Origin: Topomyia yanbarensis
Lineage: Eukaryota > Arthropoda > Insecta > Diptera > Culicidae
Direction: 5' to 3'
Assembly (NCBI RefSeq): GCF_030247195.1
Contig: NC_080670.1
Coordinates: 158,484,580 to 158,548,579 of the forward strand
DNA: 64,000 nt
Position numbers and translations under genes: made by a program. A model generated the notes under the pieces. That model saw only the letters and a program-made list of their open reading frames with translations. It did not search any database and was not told the DNA's origin. Positions 22,230 through 34,830 of this stretch are shown here, one piece after another. Position 1 is the stretch's first letter. Each line of letters starts with the position of its first letter.

Positions 22230-23993
22230 ACTGATGCTGAAATGATTCATTCATATACCTGTCAAAAACATAGAGCATTGCATGAAAATGTACAACCTCA
22301 CTTTTCTGACAGTTCAGTGTGCTTGTTTACCTAAGACTTGTTTACATGGACTTTTAAAATTTACATTACTTGAATACTTTCGATGCTCTTTGGAAGACTA
22401 TCAACTCAAGAGGGATGAGGATTGGTACAATGGGAACCTGGTGCCACATTATGCAACCAATTCGAATCGACCTTTTCACACAAGCTTGAATACAATAAAC
22501 CTTTCGTTTCGAGATGCGTAATGTCACCCCTGGTTCATACGTTGACCAATCGGCGCTGGATGCAAAACCCGGTGGCATATGCTGAATCGTAAGATCAAGC
22601 ATAAAACGATTGAAGACTAGATGTTCTAAGTAAATGTTTCCTTGGGTTTTAGAAGTAGTGAAAAGTATGATGTAGAGAGAAATTATATTATATTGCTTGA
22701 TTTGGCGCATGTTTACCAAATCGCGATATCGTGCAACTTTATCATTGCACTACTTGCAGGTTTTTCGCTTCACAGCTTCTAGCCAATATTGGATATATGT
22801 TATTTCATACTTTATATGCTAGGAATCAGTAAAGAAATTAGGGAAACGTCTTTACAAAAGTTCTCAATTCTTGGTTTTCTATTTTGTCTATTTGGATTTC
22901 GACTGACAAATTGGTAAAAACAAAATCAACTGTGTGCAACTCTTTGAACCTTTTGGAGATCAATGTCCTTGAAAACTAACTGTAGTTATTTCTATACCGT
23001 ATATCCGTTTTGAAAGAAAAAGGGATCCAGTTACAACGCGACTTTTTATAAAAGAAAATTATTGTTTTTCCAGTCATGTTTCAATACAAATATTTTGGTA
23101 AACAGCACAGGCTGAAACGGAAATTTGTATTAATTTCATTTTCAAAACGCAAGTTTAAATCGCCTGCTAAACTAAATACTTTCGCAAACTGGAAGAACGA
23201 CCACTTTGTTTTCAACAGATGAAGATGGCTTTCGGTCACTGTTTTCCTACCTACACTTTCAATGGAAATGCCATTGCCAGACCATAGTAGAATTTCCCAA
23301 GTAGCACTTGCAACATATTCTAGAAAAACAAGAAAACAGTTATTTGTTGCATTACAGTGACAACAGAATTACAAAAAACACGACGGTCTCATATGTGAAA
23401 AACAGCTGCTGCACATTACATCTTAGTTATTTATTTGTATTGGTAATGTTTTCTGAAACAATCAACTTTGACACATATTATGGATGTTTTGGAACGTATT
23501 TGTAAATCTACCGCACAGCTAAAATAATTTTGTTGCAAGCATCATCGCGAAAACTGGAGTTGACATTATTATTCAACTTGTCAGCAAATTTTATTCCGGA
23601 TACACTTATAATACTTTTGCTCAACTTGAGTTTCTAACATAGTAGAAATAAAAACAGCCGCCATATTCATTGATACAATGAATTGTTTCACGATAAAATT
23701 TGCTGATGAACAGTTAATATGTTTAGATTTTTTGATCAGAACCCAAAATGTTCATCATTGATATCCATGCTTCAAATTTTTGATTACTACGAAAAAAGCA
23801 TATCTGAACACAGTGCGAAAAATAATTCACACAATAAGCATAAAATTTATTGAGTTTATATCAAAGATGTTTTAAGACCGTTTTAAAATAACAAAGTATT
23901 TTCAAAAGTTACTCGATTCATTTTTATTAAACACTTTTACCAATGTCTTCCGTTGTAATTCCACTATGATGAATAAAATGCACCTTATTGTAT
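22230..23993. other. AT-rich DNA, nothing recognised
   Basis: Frames of 60-117 codons occur on both strands without motifs. No repeat boundary seen. Confidence 0.4.
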
Positions 23994-24120
23994 CAGTGTA
24001 TTGTATCAGAATTCTGATACAATGCACTGAAGAAGGCTGCAAGTCGTAGCCGAAATACGTATCTGTAACAGTAATGTGCATTTGGTATTTGTAAAAATCA
24101 CTGGAATACATAAATAATAC
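23994..24120 (+). repeat. 36-bp near-perfect palindrome followed by a retroelement-tail-like hairpin
   Basis: 23994-24029 is its own inverted complement with one mismatched pair; the central 24 bases are perfect. It is followed by GAAGAAGGCTGCAAGTCGT, then AGCCGAAATACGTATCTG, in which GGCT and AGCC can pair just before CGAAATACG. Hairpins of the form GGCC...GGCCGAAACG are common near the 3' ends of several retroelement families. The A/T-rich end near 24110 fits a tail. No coding sequence is left upstream. Confidence 0.4.
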
Positions 24121-26009
24121 TAAAACAAAGTATTATACCGTAAAAAGGGGGAAACATTGATTAAATTTTTACAGTTTTTAGAATAACTTTCTTCAAATCA
24201 GGTAGACGTAACTGTTTGCATTTTTAAAACAAGTACTGGTACTCATAGATTGAAAACGTCCAAATTGTTTGGTAATTTATTTTGTTTTACAATAAAAATA
24301 AAATAAATTTGTTGTAAATTTTCATTCGTTGTTTTCGGAGTAACTTTGATCAGGAAGGAATCGTTTGAACAGATTAAATGATGCGTGGAAGTTGCATCAT
24401 TTTCAATTTGAATTTATGTTCATAAAAGGTGTATAATTGTTGCCGGTAGATGCTGAACATGTTTACAATGTGGTTTGTATTTTTTTATTCGATGATTTTG
24501 TTAGAGGGAATCATCTTATCGCACGTTACTGAAAAAAATCTCATTTGATCAAACTTACCCCGGTGATCAGGCCCGTAGCCAGGATTTTGTTTCGGGAGGG
24601 GCTTACAAATTATTGCATAAGAGTATTAATACTGATGACTTGAGAAAGTCTCAGGAAACTGAATGTAATTATGAACAAACAATTTAAAAACTGAAACAAG
24701 AGACACTAAAAATCCCAAAAATATGTTATCTGTTACAAGAAAGGCTATAGTGCATCGACGAATTGAAGTTGATTATTATTATTATTAATTTACAGGTTAC
24801 AATTTTCCTTTGTTACAAAAATGAATATTCAAGAGTTCAAAGCATTTAGGGGTGCTTTAAATGCAACATATTCTATACTACACGTTTACAAGGTCCAGTT
24901 TAGTCTAGTCTAGTATAACCATACACAGCCAACACATATAGATATCCTTGAAAATTGTAGACGTTCGCTTACAATTTTTCTTGTCAATATTAATGCTTGT
25001 GGCATATATAGTATGTGACACAATCATTAAAGCGGCCAGGCCAACTGTGTAGCGTAAAAATTGAAGATGATTCAAAATTATACGGCAATCAAAAAATTCA
25101 TTTAATGAATGATTTAATCAACGAATTATTTTTAACCTTGAATACGGAAGAAACGTTGACAACCGTACCGACCGTTTCAATTTCATGGGAGTTAATAAAT
25201 CGTTGGGAATTACTTGGTTAAGAGGGTTAATGTCACTCCTTTGATCCTAAGTTCTTGGGATAGGGCAGAGGTTATAAGCATTGTCCTGGCTAATGAACCA
25301 AGGTAATAGCGCTTTCACTCGGTCTCAAATATTTTTCCTTGCGCTTGCTACCGAAGCTTTCTTCGATCCATGTAAAAATATCTAAAAAAACGCTTTTAAT
25401 CCACCTAACAGTGTGATGAGACATTTCTTATAACTCTTATCACTCTCTTCGGATATTATATCGTTTGAGAACATTTAGAACATGATGCTTCGCGATGTTT
25501 TTGATAACACATACTACATGGGATAGTGGCAGGACTCAGAGAATCGCTGAAACCAGCATAGGACAACATCAGTGCTAGAAATCTCAAACCAAATCAATGG
25601 GAAAGCGAAAAAATGGCCCATAAAAAAGACATACCAACGAATTATTGTTAATGCTCTGTTAATAAAATATCTAAATTGTGGTGGGAAAACTGAATTTTCC
25701 TAAAGGGGTTATATATTGTACTGAGCCAAAAAAATCGAAATTTTTTTTAATCTATTTGAAGTTTATACTTTACTCAAATTTCCAACGCGACTGAGAACTA
25801 AGAAATCAACACTTTTTCTTGAAAAGGGCTACTAGCAGTGATACCATTCAAAGAAAATCAACAGTGAATATTTCCAGACTTGGTTTTATTTCCTATTTAA
25901 GAACTATTGTGTTTTTTACATCCTAGATTGCATGATTCAGTGATCGAAACCCAAAACTTCATAAAGTATTTGAAATTATTAAATTAAAATTTGTTTTTGC
26001 TATTGAAAT
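24121..26009. other. AT-rich DNA with a solitary hAT-like end
   Basis: GGCCCGTAGCCAGGATTTTG near 24571 followed by GGGAGGGG resembles the left end of the hAT-like element at 27775, but no matching right end is seen. An unrecognised 68-codon plus frame is at 25015-25221. Nothing else supported. Confidence 0.35.
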
Positions 26010-26620
26010 TGACAAAATGATAGTATCGCCCCTTTGGCGATTGTTTACTTTTTCGGTCCCACCTATCAGCATTGAAGTATCGCCCTTACGTTTTTTACAA
26101 TAACTACCGTTCCCCGATCAGAATGAAATAACAAGATTGTAACAGAATGCAATTTTCGTAACCAATTGTGTTATAAATTTGGTCTCGTTAGTAGTTAAAA
26201 TAACAGGAAATTATAACAAGTAACAACGAGAGATATAGTTTTGAAATATTATTGTTATGTGTTTCTGATCGGGTCTGCACCACCGATTTCGTCCGTGTTT
26301 TTTCAATAGCGATCATTGTTAGTATTTACAGCTGGTATCAGCTTGATAATCCTAAAAAAATACGAAACTAACAGTTTCGCCTCTAAACTGCTAGCAAAAA
26401 AAGTATCGCCCTGTTTGTTTGCATGGAGTGTGGAGGGCGAAACTTTAAATAAACAAACAAAAATACAGTTTCGCCCGTTGTATTTTTTGCTGTAGTTTAA
26501 GAAAGCAATATCGTAGAATCAAAATTTTTAGGTTAATTTGTTGCGTTTCAAAGCCCTCATTCGCATGTATGAAAAAAGCCATATGTTTACATTTGTAAGT
26601 ATCGCCCTTTTCACAAAACA
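26010..26620. repeat. Region with seven TATCGCCC/TTTCGCCC motifs
   Basis: The octamer family A(A/C)GT(A/T)TCGCC or its complement occurs near 26022, 26076, 26373, 26402, 26434 (inverted), 26466 and 26597. A small inverted-repeat element interrupts the cluster. In AT-rich DNA this density is unlikely by chance, suggesting an old element with subterminal repeats. Confidence 0.4.
26113..26273. mobile_element. Small inverted-repeat element with CCCGATCAGAA ends, copy 1
   Basis: The first 11 bases, CCCGATCAGAA, are exactly inverted at the right end, and ATAACAA follows in both arms. The interior includes TTGGTCTCGTTAGTAGTTAA, shared with 62101-62230, which confirms a dispersed family. 161 bp, non-coding. 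Confidence 0.7.
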
Positions 26621-27774
26621 AGCGTTGAAATGATATCACGCTATCTCTGAAGTGCATGCGTGCATAGTTCCAAATTTTACTTCGACATCGACTTTTTCTA
26701 AAGGTGACTTCCCAGTAGTATCCTTGATTTGAATTATTATCGCTAATCCTAATGCCAAAGAACAAATAAAAACCTCTCGAAAACAAACCGTTTGGGAAAA
26801 TCATCATCATTACTGGAATTTTCATTTTCACGAAACTTTTCGATAACCTTCCGTCACTTGCGTTAATGCACTGGGTGCACAGTGCTCTGAAAATCTAGCG
26901 AAATCGTCTTAGCGCACCAGCGGGTATAATTCAGAGCTGCGCGGCGAGTTTAATTTGTAAAGAATACTAAAAATTAATTTCTATTCCATAATTTTCAGTT
27001 CAGCAATTTGAGAGATCGTGCTCACCGCAAGCCATGAAAAATAGACTACGTTGTGGTCACTATTTATTAAAAATCACGGTTAAATAAAAAATTAAACTAT
27101 TAAAAAATTTCAAATAGTTTATAATTTTCACAAACTTATTAGGAAAAATGTATTAATAAGCTTTCGTAATATTGTGTAGGAAAAAATTTCTGTTTTTTCT
27201 CTATCTGCAACATATAAACCCTTAAGTATACCAATTAATTGGTATACGAATTGGAATAGGTTCGCCAAATTTTGGAAGAAGTCTATAAAATAACCCCTTG
27301 AAAGCTACCCAAAAATTGTTGTAGTTCGATGCAATAAAAAATCCCCAAAAATGAAATGTACCTATTAATGTGAGACACAGTGAATAATACATACAATAAA
27401 GACCCATTTTTATCAATCTCATGGTGTATTTTAGGCTGAAAAAATGGGGACATTGACTAAATCGGGCATTTTTTTTCTTTATAATAAACTGAAGCTGTTA
27501 AAATATTCTTCCCGTCCCTTGATGTAGTCTGATAACTATTTCTGATTATGATGAACATTTTATTTTTGCATATTTCCATCTTCATGATAAGGAAAACATG
27601 CTCAAGAAAGGATTTACTCGAATTCAGTCTTGTTCGTCTGCTAGAGCCTATCAAACATATGTTCATATTTGGCTGATAAAATCGGGGTTTCAATGTACTA
27701 TAATAGATATTCAGCATTCGAAGAAGTTTCTTGTGAACGAGTGTAGAACGATTTTGTTTCTACTTACTTGAAGT
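26621..27774. other. AT-rich DNA with a 22-bp perfect palindrome
   Basis: 27226-27247 is a perfect palindrome centred on TTAA. Otherwise no gene or repeat recognised. Confidence 0.4.
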
Positions 27775-28304
27775 CAGCGGCGTAGCCAGAAATTCGGTTT
27801 GGTGGGGGTTTGGTGAAAATCGATCATACTGTCCAAACGGCATAATTCCGAAACCGTTATTTTTGAAGCTTTAAAATTATGCAGAATTATTTTTTCAGAA
27901 AATAGTAACAGAGTTCGTGTCTTTAGCGAATCTGTTGAGACTTTATTGTAGTCATGAATATTAACCTGAGAAAATTCACCATAAATACTTTTTGGACGAT
28001 ATACCGTCAATTTTTTTTATCAAATGATGCGCTGTTTAACGTTTGTAAAACTCATCGAAGATACTAAACCTCCGAAATTGGCGGTTTCAAAATGATGCTA
28101 TCTTGACCTTAAATTACTGTTTTTAAACATTTGACCTATACATATAATTGGTCATATAACAAAAATTAAATACTCATCAAAATCGATCAGGAACTGCTAG
28201 AGTCGAATGGAAATCGTCATTTTTCATAAATTTCTCTCTATATTCGGAAAGTGTTATCCTCGTTATTAATCATATTACGGTTTCGTCTCAATTCGACGCA
28301 TTCC

Positions 28305-28688
28305 CAAAAAAACAGTTTTAATCCACCTAGTGGTGCAATTGTGCTTTTCTCATTTGTCCAGACTACGATTCCATGGCTGGTTATGTTCAATACAATGGTG
28401 GAAATGAATATTACATGTTCAGTGCGATTTGCATATACATACAATGGATCGACAGCCACGATCTTGAGATACTATGTGGTACTGAAACATCGCTTGAAAC
28501 CAGCGGCGGATCATGGAGAAAGGTCCGGGAGGTCCAAGTCCTGCCGAAATTTTTCAACTTGTTAAAAAATTTTAAACTAGTTTTAATTTTAAAGTAGCAA
28601 CCCCTCACTGCATACCCCCCTCGGGCCAGCATGATTGAAGATTTTTAGAGTGATTGCATAACCTTTCTATATGAGAAAGGCAAAAATG
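28305..28688 (+). repeat. Microsatellite-bearing mosquito repeat, copy 3 (truncated)
   Basis: Begins CAGTTTTAATCCACCTAGTG, then GCAATTGTGCTTTTCTCAT, and ends ATATGAGAAAGGCAAAAAT. The interior holds a hAT-like terminus CAGCGGCGGATC near 28503 whose following sequence is homologous to 11895-12030, so the composite spread as a unit. Confidence 0.7.
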
Positions 28689-29095
28689 CACCAAAGTCTA
28701 AAAAAGTCCATTTTTGTCAAACATCTCAATATTTCATGCACTTTAAAGTTATTTGGCATCAAAAATACAAATTTGATTTTGAAAATTTTTCATTTCAGTT
28801 TATATGGGAATTTGCTGCGTGATTGCACTCTTCAACTCGTAACCCCGGAACCGGAAGACCAATCAATAAAAAAAAAATCAATAGCAGGCGATGAGAAGGT
28901 TTTACCTTTCATTTGAGACTAACTTTGCGCAAATCGGTCCAGCCATCTCTGAGAAACAGAGGTCACATTTTTTTCCACATACACACAGACATTTTCCGAT
29001 CTCGACGAACTCAGTCGATTGGCATATGACACGGCCCTCCGGGTCGGGATTAGATTGACGAATTTTAGAGTGAATGAGAAAGACAAAAACATTTT
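28689..29095 (+). repeat. Microsatellite-bearing mosquito repeat, copy 4
   Basis: Contains TTTGGCATCAAAAATA, the CGTAACCCCGGAACCGGAAG core, CATTTGAGACTAACTTTG, a short ACACACAGA tract, CGACGAACTCAGTCGATTGG, GGCCCTCCGGGTCGGGAT and a terminal GAGAAAGACAAAA. Non-coding. Confidence 0.7.
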
Positions 29096-29477
29096 TAGCA
29101 AATGTCGAAAGTTATGCATTTTTTGGTAAGCAGTTCTTTGTTTCATAGACATTAAATCAATTTTAACTTCGCTTCCTATTAAATAAAGACCGTTATTACA
29201 GTACATCTCTACAAAAACGAGCTCAATTTGAAAAGAAATCTGGGGATTATGATTGATTACAGAACTCTGGAATTTTCTATTGGAATGTGACAACTGTGAA
29301 ATCAAGACCAATAGATCAGTTACATATCAGGAGGACCCCATTCTGACAATTTATCAAAAGTCCTCATGATGTTTACAACAACAGGTTATCAAACTACGGA
29401 TCAGATAATTGTTATAGTAATATTGAATTAAATCAGTCTGCATCAATAAATTTACAACTTCAATTCAATATTTTTTT

Positions 29478-29504
29478 GGGTTCGGGGGGGTAGGGGGGTG
29501 GGGG
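29478..29504 (+). other. G-quadruplex-capable G tract
   Basis: Four runs of three or more G separated by loops of 3, 2 and 1 bases, inside the right end of the hAT-like element. Confidence 0.6.
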
Positions 29505-29549
29505 TTGTATTGTGTTAAACCCCAAAACCTTCTCTTGGCTACGCCGTTG

Positions 29550-30369
29550 CTTGCAGTTATTTATTTCGCTTTTCATTTTCCGAAAGGTTTCAGATCGATC
29601 CGATGGTCATAAGTTAGAAAAATTGCAGTCAGAAGGTTCGCACAAATGAACATTTTTGCACTGATAAGTAATCAAGTTCCTTCCAGACAACTTGGAAGTG
29701 TTCGGTGATTATTTCTAGCGGTTTTAGATACAAAAATGATATACAAAATTCGTTTTATCGAAATACTGTTTGGCCTATTTCAATGGATTATTACTATATT
29801 GAACAATAAATAGGCGACAAAGAGTAATCCACAAACAACAAGCCATAACTTTTAAAGTATTCAAAATAGTTATTTGAAGTCTTCAGTATAGTTATTCGCA
29901 AAAGTAAGAGCTACAAATTTGCTGAAGGCATCATTTCGTTATAATCACTTCCAAGAAAATTTGTGAAAATATCTCACTCATAGGGGGATTAATCAGCAAA
30001 AGCACAATACCAAAAGAAAGAGCATATTACCTCCATTAAATTCTCCGAAGATACTATTGACCTAAAATAAGCCGTTATGCGTTAATAATAGATTACATGT
30101 TTTTGGTGATATTTCTGGCAATGGGAAATGATAGAAATCTTTCGTCCGCATTTAATGTTTAATATCTCTTTTGATAATAGTCCGATTTCAACAATCTATA
30201 ACTTGTTCGAAAGGTATTCGTTAAAGCTGTCTAAAAACTTATAAATTGTTAATCTATATTGTCAATTTCGGCAGATAATTTAAAAAAAAAACTGCAAAAA
30301 ACGCCATTTTTACGCATTCAAACATTCATATCTTGGAAACTAAACATCAGAATCAAAAACAAATTAATA
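29550..30369. other. AT-rich DNA, nothing recognised
   Basis: No gene or repeat boundary supported. Confidence 0.4.
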
Positions 30370-30491
30370 GCGTTCATACTGTTTTTTAGTTCTTTCATTT
30401 AAAATTGGTTTGGATAAGATCGGTTCAGCCAATGCTGAGAAACACGAATGAGAATTTGTCCGTTACATACACACACAGACACACACACACA

Positions 30492-30542
<51 letters not shown>

Positions 30543-30665
30543 AGACATTGTCCCAAATCGTCGAGCTGAGTCGATTGGTATATAAGACTCGGCCCTCCGG
30601 GCCTCGGAAAAAATCTTGAAAGTTTGAGCGAATTCTATACATTTCTTTTATAAGAAATGTAAAAA
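30370..30665 (+). repeat. Microsatellite-bearing mosquito repeat, copy 5 (short), with long CA tract
   Basis: Contains GATCGGTTCAGCCAATGCTG, a CA microsatellite (about 30471-30542), TCGTCGAGCTGAGTCGATTG, GGCCCTCCGGGCCTCGG and an end variant ATAAGAAATGTAAAAAG. Non-coding. Confidence 0.75.
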
Positions 30666-30689
30666 GGACCAAATCGGTTAAGTCTCAAA

Positions 30690-31718
30690 AAGTCGATTTT
30701 TATAAAAAAAAATTCGAGATAACATAAAATCTCGACGTTTCATGCATTTTAAAGATGTTTGGCATCAAAAATATGAATTCGTTTTCTGAAATTTCATGGC
30801 TCCCCCCTTTGAAAAAAAATTTGAGATCCGGCTTATATGGGAATTTCATATGTGACCGGACGGTTTAGTCTATATTTCCGGAACCATATAAGCGATCCAT
30901 ATGACATCTGTGGGGATATTATAGCTATCATTTAGGACTAAGTTTGTGAAAATCGACCCAACTATTTCCGAGAAACTGATGTGAGTTCGTCAATTTTGAA
31001 AGATGGCCGCTTTTCCCGGGCACTTCCGGAACCGTCTATGGTGGTCAATGTAGTCAACGAAAGTTTGGTTGGCCGTCGGTGACCTAGAACAGCAAATTTA
31101 AGTTGTTTGAGAGACATTTTAGCGAAATTTTTACCTTTTTTGTTTTCATCGGAGTATCGGTTAGAATCTCAATTTGCTATGTAGTCGCACACCACAACCT
31201 GTAACTCCGGAACCAGTAGTCGGACCGCTTATGGTGGCCAATGTGGCCAAATAGACTTTGAATGGATGTTAGTGACCTAATACTACAAATCGAAGCAGTT
31301 GTGGTCATATTTTGGAAAAAAAATTCACCTTTATACATTCATTGCAGAATTTATTAAAATCGTAATTTTCTGCGTGTTCGTACACACAGGGTGATGTGAA
31401 TTCCGGAACCGGAAGTCGGATCCATTAGAAATTCAATAGCAGCCTATGGGAACGTTGCACCTTTCATTTGAGACTAAGTTTGTCAAAATCGGTTCAGCCA
31501 TCTCTGAGAAAAATGAGTGACATTTTTGGTCACATACACACACAGACGCACATACACACACATACATACATACATACACACATACATACACACGCACAGA
31601 CATTTGCCGAACACGACGAACTGAATCGAATGGTATATGTCACTCGGCCCTCCGGGCCTCCGTTAAAAAGTCGGTTTTCAGAGCAATTGCAATACCTTTC
31701 TATTGAGAAAGGCAAAAA
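30690..31718 (+). repeat. Microsatellite-bearing mosquito repeat, copy 6, with internal duplicated cores
   Basis: Three related core units (ATGTGACCGGACGG..., CACAACCTGTAACTCCGGAA..., GTGAATTCCGGAACCGGAAG...) each follow an ATATGGGAATT- or ATTTTCTGCGTG-type block. The last is followed by CATTTGAGACTAAGTTTGTC, a CATA/CA microsatellite (about 31530-31606), GACGAACTGAATCGAATGGT, GGCCCTCCGGGCCTCCG and GAGAAAGGCAAAAAAA. Open frames across the microsatellite are artefacts. Confidence 0.75.
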
Positions 31719-34049
31719 AACAGTTTCCAGAAAAAATTCACAATGAATTTGGTCCGCGGGCTGTAATTTCCAGCATTAGTTCTAATATTAATCAAATCCC
31801 AGGTTGAATCAAACATTCTGATGTGAATATCAGGTAACAAGCATCGCTATGTCATAATGTTCGATTCCAACGTGCACTCCTCCTCCTACAAGAATGTCCG
31901 TTACCTATTCGAAAAAAAAAGTTCCGCTGGAAGCTTGCATGATCGAATCTCCTGATACCGCCAGCGGATAGGGAAATTTTCCAACTCTTCTACGCGAGCA
32001 CAAATCGAAAGAAAAAAAAAATGCACCATTTAGTAGGTACCAACTCGAAACTCGTCCGACTAGTATCCAACAAAAAAAAAGTGGAAGCAAATGTCTGGAG
32101 CTATTCGAACTAAACGGAAAATTTTATGCATGATACGAAGCGGTACGGTATGTTGCTCGGATGGAATTACAATTAAGCATTTTTTTCCCAGGTGTGTCGT
32201 CGCTGTTCCAAACCCTCCGGGTACTTCGGAAATAAATCGAACAATCAAGCCACGAACACACTTCCTCATATTCTAATTCATTCCCGTGGCGGAACAGAAT
32301 TAAGAATCGACGCAGTCCTGTCTTGCAGTCGAGAACCTTCCTTCTTAATGGTTTGATGGATAAAAAAAATGTTGTAAAAAGTATATTATATTTGGCACAA
32401 CATGTTTAAGGTAGCAAACTAACTCGCACACCTACAGCCAAATTTTAGCCACTCTTACTAGAGTTTGGAGGGGTGGAGGTTATGGAATTCGCACACACGT
32501 ATTCCTACCACGATGCTGGCTGGCACGGCTCAGTAGGAGGTGGTGCAAGGTGGATAAAAGTGTTCAGTATTAGAGACAAGTTAATGTGTGCACCCGAAAA
32601 AATTCGCTTCCTTTCCTGCTTACGGGCGGGCGGTTTGAAAAACACCACGGTAGAACCGGAGACCTGACCCTCCCGACTGGGCCGCACTGAGCCGAGCGGC
32701 ATCAAGGGTTAGGGCTCTTGAAAATTTCGGTGGTACCTACTGCATGAGCGTCCTCGTCACCACCACCGGCGGCCAGCCGTGAGCAAACGAGCTATCGAGC
32801 GGTGCAACAAGGGAACAAGGGTTACCGGAGTTTGTTCACCTCACGAGCCTGGCGCACAACACGGTTCGTTGTCTGTAGACTTTTTTCGAGGTTTTTCCCT
32901 TTCTGTTTTTCTTCTGAAAGAGAAAATATTCTGCATGAGGGCATACGCTGAAAATGAGTTCCTCTTCAGGCGAGCTGGGAATGGTTCTTTTTTTTCTTAA
33001 ATGTCATTGAAAATAGCCCAACATGATGCTTTCGAGCATTGAATTGACATATTCAACGTGTGAGTAATTTTAGTCTAAATGATGAAAATTAACATCGTGA
33101 AGAAAACGAACATTTTTCCAAGTGCTTCCAGTGCTCCAGTCTTTTAAATTCGGTACGTGACGTACAGACGAAATGATGATGTAATTATGTAATTTTAACC
33201 TTGAAATCTCCAAACGACTTTCCGGCCTGTGCTTCCAGTCAAGGCTTCAAGGGTATGCAATTAAGGAACACTAGAACTGAAAACCACCAACGCTTCAGCT
33301 CGTTTTCGCCACTGCCAGAGGAAAATGTGCCGTCAACTGCTCGAGATTGGGACTTGTTGCCTCATAAATGACAATGGATACATAATAGATCTCTTTGAAT
33401 TGTATTTTTTTCGCACATTACCAACAGAATAATGATAAATTTCAAGTATTGGTAATTTTAGTTTGCATCTTGTAAAATCAATCCGTTTATATTTAGGAAT
33501 CCTAAAACAAATGGAAAATGGTGCAATAGTTTTATCTGAAATCACTGAAATTTCTATGCGAAATTTTTGACTTCTGTTTTTCATAGCAGGTTGCCAGCAT
33601 ACTAAACAATTACTGGGTTATGGCTACAATCCGGCTGATACTGAGAATCCTTCCTGATCGGGCCTCGAAAATAGGATTGTTAGGAGAAATCCTTTTTCTA
33701 ATTAATTCAGAAGTTTAAATAAATTGAGGTTTGTCTCAGAACAACAAATCTGGCCCATTATTAAAAACAATTGTACTCACCATTATCAGTTACATATTAA
33801 AATACAAAGTATGAATTCCATCGGGTTCTGGTTCGTAGGCGGAAATGTGGTTTTAATATTACAAAACATTCGACGGGTTTAACTAATGGAGGAAATTCAT
33901 AGAACGAAATGTCTCAGAGAGTGGAGAGTTGATGCAAAAGATGGATTTTTTATCAAATCCATTGTCATCCTTAAAGTGATGTGTCCCTTGCAAGAGATTC
34001 ATCATGCCACCAGAATATCACTAGTTGAATTTGCTCATTGAACAGATTA
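31719..34049. other. Apparently single-copy DNA, GC-richer at 31880-32960
   Basis: No transposon signature. Overlapping frames of 60-73 codons occur on both strands without motifs. The GC-richer part could be host regulatory or transcribed sequence. No exon can be supported. Confidence 0.35.
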
Positions 34050-34057
34050 AACAATAG
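34050..34057. repeat. Left 8-bp target duplication
   Basis: AACAATAG, identical to the right flank. Confidence 0.85.
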
Positions 34058-34364
34058 CAGTGGCGGCGCTAAGGGGGGGCGAAAGGGGCAGCCGCCCCGA
34101 GCGGAAAAATTTGGGGGCGGCAAATGCTGCTCAACATAATTTAATTATTTATTAATGATTATCATTGTTCATTAATGGCGATAAACGTTAAGCGCGGGTG
34201 AAACGTTTGAATTCATTTTGTTTTGGCGCCTGTAGAAGATTAATTGTTGACGATCAGAAGTACGAGGGATCTGACGGAACAAAACAATATATAACTGAAC
34301 CTGAACCTCAAACGTAACGATCTTAGCAAATGCAAACGAAAAATTTAGAAAAATCCTTTCTTAA

Positions 34365-34830
34365 CCCATTTGTGCCGATTTTTTTGTGGACAACAACGTT
34401 TTTAAACAACTATAACTTTTGATTGAGGCAAGATTTGCTAACAGTTACAAGGATCAGCTCTAGAAGCGAAGTTATTGCAATTAGTCTGGCTCGATTCCGA
34501 TGGAGCAGTGCTGCCAGGGACAGCTTACGCTGACAACGGAAAACATTTTTTTCATATATCTTCGTTATGGTGCAATATTATTGAAAACTGTTAAAACTTA
34601 TCATTTTAGACTGTCTTTGGCTACGTTTTCCATGCAATTGGACTATTGTAAATATTCTTGGAGAATTGTATTGAGCATTGGAAGGTAAAAATTGAGCAGC
34701 TTCTAGCACTGCAATGGAAGCACCTATCTTTTTGACAATAGACTTTTCGTGTTTCTTGGTCTCTCCGTTTTCAAGGTAAAATAGCTTTGAAACCCTACAT
34801 GCACTAGCAAAAAAGTTGGGCATGAAAGGG
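34365..34830. mobile_element. TTAA-flanked piggyBac-like miniature element
   Basis: TTAA stands on both sides (34361-34364 and 34831-34834). The ends are CCCATTTGTGCCGATTTTTT and, inverted, CCCTTTCATGCCCAACTTTT, agreeing at most positions. TTAA duplication with a CCC-starting inverted end is typical of piggyBac. 466 bp, no transposase, and the frames inside are non-homologous and overlapping. Confidence 0.7.

Larger units (their letters stand above)
27775..29549. mobile_element. hAT-like element with CAGCGGCGTAGCCAG end, enclosing two mosquito repeats
   Basis: Left end CAGCGGCGTAGCCAG; the right end inverted is CAACGGCGTAGCCAA. Both are followed inward by G- or C-rich runs. The flanking octamers CTTGAAGT and CTTGCAGT differ at one base, consistent with an aged 8-bp duplication typical of hAT. 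The interior has no transposase. Two mosquito-repeat copies inserted into it. Confidence 0.7.

Noticed and set aside
31468..31746. 92-codon plus frame rich in His/Thr and its Cys/Val-rich minus counterpart
   Set aside because: Both are translations of the CA/CATA microsatellite inside a dispersed repeat.
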